Assembly: GCA_030268105.1 (NCBI GenBank)
Contig: BSDZ01000033.1
Location: 569,501 to 633,500, forward strand
Origin: Volvox africanus
Lineage: Eukaryota > Chlorophyta > Chlorophyceae > Chlamydomonadales > Volvocaceae
Direction of reading: 5' to 3'
Length of the DNA: 64,000 nucleotides
This document shows positions 59,352 through 64,000 of this stretch, one piece after another; position 1 is the first letter of the stretch; each line of letters opens with the position of its first letter. A program made the position numbers and the translations under genes. The notes under the pieces are model-generated. The model did not search any database. It was not told where the DNA came from and saw nothing but the letters and a program-made list of their open reading frames with translations.

Positions 59352-61893
59352 ATGATCTCGCTGTTGGTGAAACTGGGCTTCAAGCCTAAGGATCGTGCTT
59401 ATGAGAGGATCGACACAATCTCGGACACCAACAGCACCGCTAACGATAATGACAGCGTTATGAGCAACAGCAGCTGCCTAAATGGCAAAGCTGTAGAGCA
59501 GCCTGCAGGTGGAGTGGTCGTCACTCCTTTGCGTGAACTAATGAAGAAGTTTAGCCGCAAGTGGATTCCGACAGAAAAGGTGAATTCGTGTTGCTGTCTT
59601 TCCTGATGTTCAGTTCTAAGTAAGGCCAACTCCCATCAAGCCTGCCTTTCGTCGTCGTTTATGTTTTCTTCGATTCCGTCTTTTTTCGGTCATTCCGTGA
59701 CATCCCATCCCTTCCACCTTTTCTGTCGCAGCCTCTTCAGCGGTTCGGGAAGCTCGAGGGCGAAGAATCCTTGACGTTGCAGGAGCGGTTGTCCGCGCGG
59801 CGCCTGCAAATAGCTGAGAAGGGGACTCTGCTTAAGGTCCTGCTATCCTGGGTGAGTTTGAGCTGATCAGGAGTTTGCTCCAGCAGTGGTGATGGGTGTT
59901 GAGATGCCTTGGGGGTCGCTTGTCTGACAGTCGCTCGATGTGATTGGGCCATGCGCCGACCCGCACCGCTTGCTGACTATCGACCAACGTGTCGACCCCC
60001 CGTCTTTTGCGTGCGCACAACAGAAGGGCGCGCCCGAGAATCTTCACCAGGCCGGAGCCCAACTGGAAGCCCAGCCAGTTCCAGCAGCGCAGCAGGTGGT
60101 GGGTCAGACCTGACGCCTGAGGGGGTTCCGGGGAGGAGGTCGCCTTTCTCATACCAGTGCGCGGCTTGTGCTGCACTGTGTTGGTTGCAAAGTGCCTGCA
60201 GGAAAGCGCTTCTCAGGGGAGGCGAATGGGGAACATGGTTTCCGAGGGGAGGGGAGACGGACGGAGGGAGTTGCCCGAGGGTGACACGGGGGTGGGCTCA
60301 TCATACATGTCGTTATTTTGTCGTCGTTCAGATGTCGCCGAAACTAATTTGTGTACATGCGCTTGTGTTTGGACGTCCAATACCCCCTCGGAAACACATC
60401 AAGATGCTTTCCGTGATGCAGATGTTCCATGTCTACGCACGTAAACGGTGCACTAACTGATGAAAAGCTTTTTTGTGTGTCTCGTTCTCTGCCAGCAGGA
60501 GCCGCAGCTGGAGAGTGAGGAGAACAACGTGCAGCAATGCGCGGGTGGCGTGATGGCCCCGTCGGGGTTGGCGGGAGCAGCGGCGGCCATTGAGCTAGCA
60601 TATCAGCGGTAGGTGCAGTGTATAACTAGGTGTACGGCGGAGTGACGTGGTAGTGCGTGGCGGTCTGAGTACGTGGCGGCAAATGCATGAAGGCGTACGT
60701 GTTTCGGATGTGCGACTTCCTGTTTACCCGAAACCCACAATGCTGGGATCTCTTGCTTACACCTGCAACCCCACCCATGCCTTTTCCATACAGGTTGGAC
60801 GAGACCACCGAAGCTGAGGGCTTCGAGGGCTTCCAAGTCCAGGTGCGTGGGCAAGAAGTCATCGAAGCAACATAGTCTTATGTATACAAAACCCGACAAC
60901 TGCTGGATGTTCGCTCTTTTATCTGCAGGTGTCAGATTTGATTTCGCAACTCGAGAAGCTGAGGTCGGGGGCCGCCATGATGGAGGCCAGGAAGGGGGGC
61001 CTTTCCGGGGCCTCTACAGACCTGCAGGGCAGCAGCATCACTGCCAAATTTGCCATCATCCCTGCCGCCAGCTGTCCTGCTATGGGCGCCACGAGTCCGC
61101 CTTCTGCAGTCGAAGTCGCAGATGCTGGTGCCGCTTCCATTTTCATCAACAAGGCTGCGCAGCAACCCCAGGAGTTGTACCAACCCCTGGAGCTCACGCA
61201 GCCACCAAAACCGCACCCGAAAACCCCAGAGCGGCGTCTGCCCCCTGAGGCACGGAACTGGGGTCTGCAGGACTGCCGGTCCTGGGCGGGGGAGCAGCAT
61301 TGGTCGTCCTGGGCGGAGGTTCAGGCGTTTACCAAGACGCTTGAGCCGACCCTAGCAGAAGCCATTCGTGAAGCAAGTAAGTCTGGTGGTGTGCACGTCG
61401 CGCTCCATCTCATGCTAGCTAGGTGCATGGTTGTCATTGAGGGGTTGTCATTGTGTGAGGGGTTGTGAAAAGACACCCCTGAGTCTAGGTCTGCTGACTG
61501 GTTTGGCTCCCAAGTATCCTGTTCTATCTGCTGACTCAGCAGGCAGTGGGCCTTGCCACCTGCTGTCTGCCTGCACATCTAAGCGCAGCCCACCTTACAT
61601 TAATTGATTTCTGGCACAGAGACGTTCGCTCTCCCCCACACACTTTGCCCTCTTTAGGCCTCGAGCACAATCCACTTGTTGCCTTCGGGAAGGAGCAGGC
61701 GGCAGCTCCAGCAATTTCCTATGTGCAGCTCAAGCTGATGGAGCTTTGTGGCTCCAATCGTTGGGGGACGGCGTCCATCAAGGCCGCCTCGCTTGAGGGG
61801 CCCCGCAAGAGGCGCCCTTTCTTGGCGGCCTTCCTAAGGGCTGCCAAGGGAATCACAGAGCCGTGTGTTCAGCGTGGGGGCATTCGGCTCTGA
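59352..61893 (+). CDS. array gene of unknown function, copy 4
   Basis: Exons 59352-59579, 59732-59851, 60024-60095, 60499-60608, 60794-60842, 60929-61376, 61658-61893. It has the 10-base intron insertion like copy 1 but keeps the TGA stop like copies 2 and 3. Same 420-residue product. Confidence 0.7.
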
Positions 61894-62339
61894 TCGAGCT
61901 GGGGCGGTTTTGCAGGAAGTGCACGCACTGATATGTACCTACTACCCTCCTTGCTAGCTAGCCGGATTGCTAGATGGTCATCTCGAGCCATCGATTTTGT
62001 TTGCCAAGTCGTGATGCTTAGCGTTGTTAAACACTGCACCCTTAATCGACGGTGACGTGGTTATTAAGAAAAGAGGGACTCAAGACACCTAGAGCGGAAC
62101 TAAAGGCTCTGAGGCCTGATGGTGACCGTGACCATGGCCGTAGTAGCACCAAGGGGCGGTGACTGGCTGAATAGCGCGGCACTTTACATTACGAATGTTA
62201 GGGCTCTCGTGAGAGATGTCCGGTGTGGTGGCTTGCAGGTGGCTGCTGCGGCTTAGGCGTGATGTTAGGCTGGGGTTTGCAGGTTTGGTTAGCTTTCTCA
62301 TGTACATGTTTGTTTTCGGGCACCCCCAGTTTTGTATGT

Positions 62340-62513
62340 GGTATTCTGTGTTCTTTTTATCGTACCTAAGGCTTCATGCAGTGGAGGGGGAGGGGCTGTG
62401 GAGGTTTAAACAGCTGGTGGGCAGTCGGACTTCATCAAGTGGTATTCATAGTCAGTGAGACTCCCAACTGCACACATGGTATTTGTGCCTAGCATTTAGT
62501 CACTTAGCTGTCA
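62340..62513. repeat. 174-bp minisatellite, single copy (unit 4)
   Basis: Only the ggtattctg-type first copy is present, directly followed by the gtcatagacctg flank. It probably represents the ancestral, unexpanded state or a full contraction. Confidence 0.95.
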
Positions 62514-63298
62514 TAGACCTGATATAGTTTTAGTTGCATAGTTTCTTATCTGCCATTCATTAGTGGACCCTAACCAATAGGAGCGTGTCAAACGTGTTTG
62601 TTAGTGGATCTGAACCCTAGATGGTTGTCAACTGTTCATCATTGGATTCTATCCGATAGGAGCTTGTGAACCGTGTTTGTTAATGGATCTGATTAATGAG
62701 CTATTTAACATCCTTCTCAAGTGATTAGGCTGGTGTCATAATCTGCCATGACGACATGGCATGTGACCAGTTTATTTACAGGGGACTCTCAACTAGACAT
62801 GCCTGGGACAGCACAAAGGGGGAGGGCATGCGTGCCTCTGTGGGCGTGTGTGTGCATATGCGTGTGTGCGCATGCATGTGCTGCAGGCATGTGCAATACC
62901 ATGGTGTTCGAGCCTCGCAGTTGCTCACGAGTGGACGAGCAAGCAGCAGGCCTCTCCGTGACACCACATGTAAATCGTGCGATGCCTGGATGACCCTTTT
63001 TGAGTGTCTCAGTCTCCCCCTGAAGCAGAACAGAGGGGTGCTTTTTAGGTGTTACACTGTGGGCGACTTGTTCTGAAAACTTGGGAAGAACTGTTTGGAT
63101 TTTACTCCGCATGGAGAGCTGTATCTCCATGCAGCGCTGCACAGCCAAATTGCATTTTACTGCAGCAGGCTCTCACTAAGGTGTATGTATGTTCATACAA
63201 GGGTTCAACAATCGTTGGCATTATGACATTATGGTGCCCCAACTTGGGCGTCCATGCCCATCATGGAGATGGCACCGGAAGGCCTTCGGCGTGCTCCA

Positions 63299-64000
63299 TC
63301 TTTATTAATTTCAGGACACGTGATAGTGTACGGCAAGCTACCGTGGGCCACAGTCCAGTGGTCGCATTATGTAAGGAATTTCAGGACTTTAGATTCCCTA
63401 CTATGGGGAAGACCAGTACTATACAAGGTGATAACCTTGCGCTCTTGGGGCCTCCGAACCGGTATTGGTGAAACACACACTTGTGCGGTGTTGATGTCTT
63501 TGAGCTTACGCGAGCTCAATTGTACCAATTGAAATTACAGTTCAATAGGAGCTCAAGAAATCCTTTGCGATGAACCTACGTAATCTGTTGTTCCAATGTA
63601 CGGCCCGAAGCCACGAACAGCGGACCGATTATGGTAATACGGGGTTCTTATCGCCACACGGAAGCGCCCCTACATTGCCATTCAAATTACTTTGCTTCAG
63701 TGTTACAACCGGATAAAGGAAAGCTGTGAAACCTTCGCCTTTAGACCTGATTATGCTCCGTCGCTCTACATAACCATAGCCCACCCTGTGTGACCCATTA
63801 ACATCCTAACTAGTTATTTTAAAACCATTTTCCATAATTGCTTTCGAATTCCTTAGAGAGACTCCAAAGAACAGGCTTTGGCCTGTCAACACAACCGTTT
63901 GCCTCTAGACAAAACCTTAGTGTCGTTTATTGAGTAATACATCTCAACGATTTGCTTAGCGATAGTGCTTCATTGGACGCTTCGATTACCGGCTCCTTGA
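63299..64000 (+). other. fifth array unit, truncated by window end
   Basis: Identical by eye to the 700 bases upstream of the start codon in the earlier units. The start codon of copy 5 would fall at about 64029, outside the window. Confidence 0.9.

Larger units (their letters stand above)
43044..64000 (+). repeat. large tandem array, units of 4.7-5.4 kb
   Basis: The landmark ggacacgtgatagtgtacgg occurs at 43060, 48259, 53622, 58637 and 63314, giving unit lengths of 5199, 5363, 5015 and 4677. Subtracting the 174-bp minisatellite copies (4, 5, 3, 1) leaves 4503, 4493, 4493 and 4503 bases; the 10-base difference is one indel (about 44705-44714 in unit 1, about 60282-60291 in unit 4, absent in units 2 and 3). 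Otherwise only scattered single-base differences are visible. The fifth unit runs off the window 29 bases before its expected start codon. Confidence 0.97.

Noticed and set aside
43044..64000. Array units as transposable elements or rDNA-like repeats
   Set aside because: No transposase, reverse transcriptase, terminal repeats or rRNA features were seen; units are head-to-tail, and carry a multi-intron gene.

Overview
The window is eukaryotic nuclear DNA, most likely from a green alga (Chlorophyta, probably Chlorophyceae). Reasons: many small exons with GT-AG introns; TGTAA polyadenylation-type signals downstream of stop codons; an OPR/RAP-like helical-repeat protein; and a plant/alga-type FAD-oxidase plus cyclopropane synthase fusion. 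No tRNA, rRNA, CRISPR array or recognisable transposase or reverse transcriptase was seen. Gene models were assembled by hand from reading frame, splice-site phase and remembered family motifs, so exon edges are predictions.

Layout. 1-1.4 kb: no gene recognised. 1.7-3.5 kb (+): 3' part of an OPR/RAP-like gene. 4.6-5.3 kb (-): complete three-exon CTF8, a subunit of the alternative clamp loader for sister-chromatid cohesion, divergent from a J-domain protein gene at 5.6-8.4 kb (+). 8.8-16.4 kb (-): a 19-exon gene whose splice phases close exactly into 1161 residues, joining an FAD amine-oxidase-like domain, a cyclopropane-fatty-acyl-phospholipid synthase domain and a C-terminal TLC-like membrane domain. 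17.0-17.7 kb (+): an ASH-domain (ASPM/SPD-2/Hydin-like) fragment with two in-frame stops. 20.8-28.8 kb (+): an alpha-kleisin (RAD21/REC8 family) recognised at both ends. 32.0-40.3 kb (+): a secreted sulfatase. 41.6-43.0 kb: GC-rich dispersed and short tandem repeats.

43.04-64.0 kb is a tandem array of 4.7-5.4 kb units, four complete and a fifth cut by the window end. Each unit carries the same seven-exon gene of unknown function (about 420 aa) and an internal 174-bp minisatellite present 4, 5, 3 and 1 times. Units are otherwise nearly identical, and their few variants are distributed incongruently, as expected from unequal exchange or gene conversion.

Functional themes: two cohesion genes (CTF8 and a kleisin) lie about 15 kb apart; a membrane-lipid-modifying fusion enzyme and an extracellular sulfatase are unrelated neighbours. 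The most unusual items are the three-domain lipid fusion and the young, variable tandem gene array.
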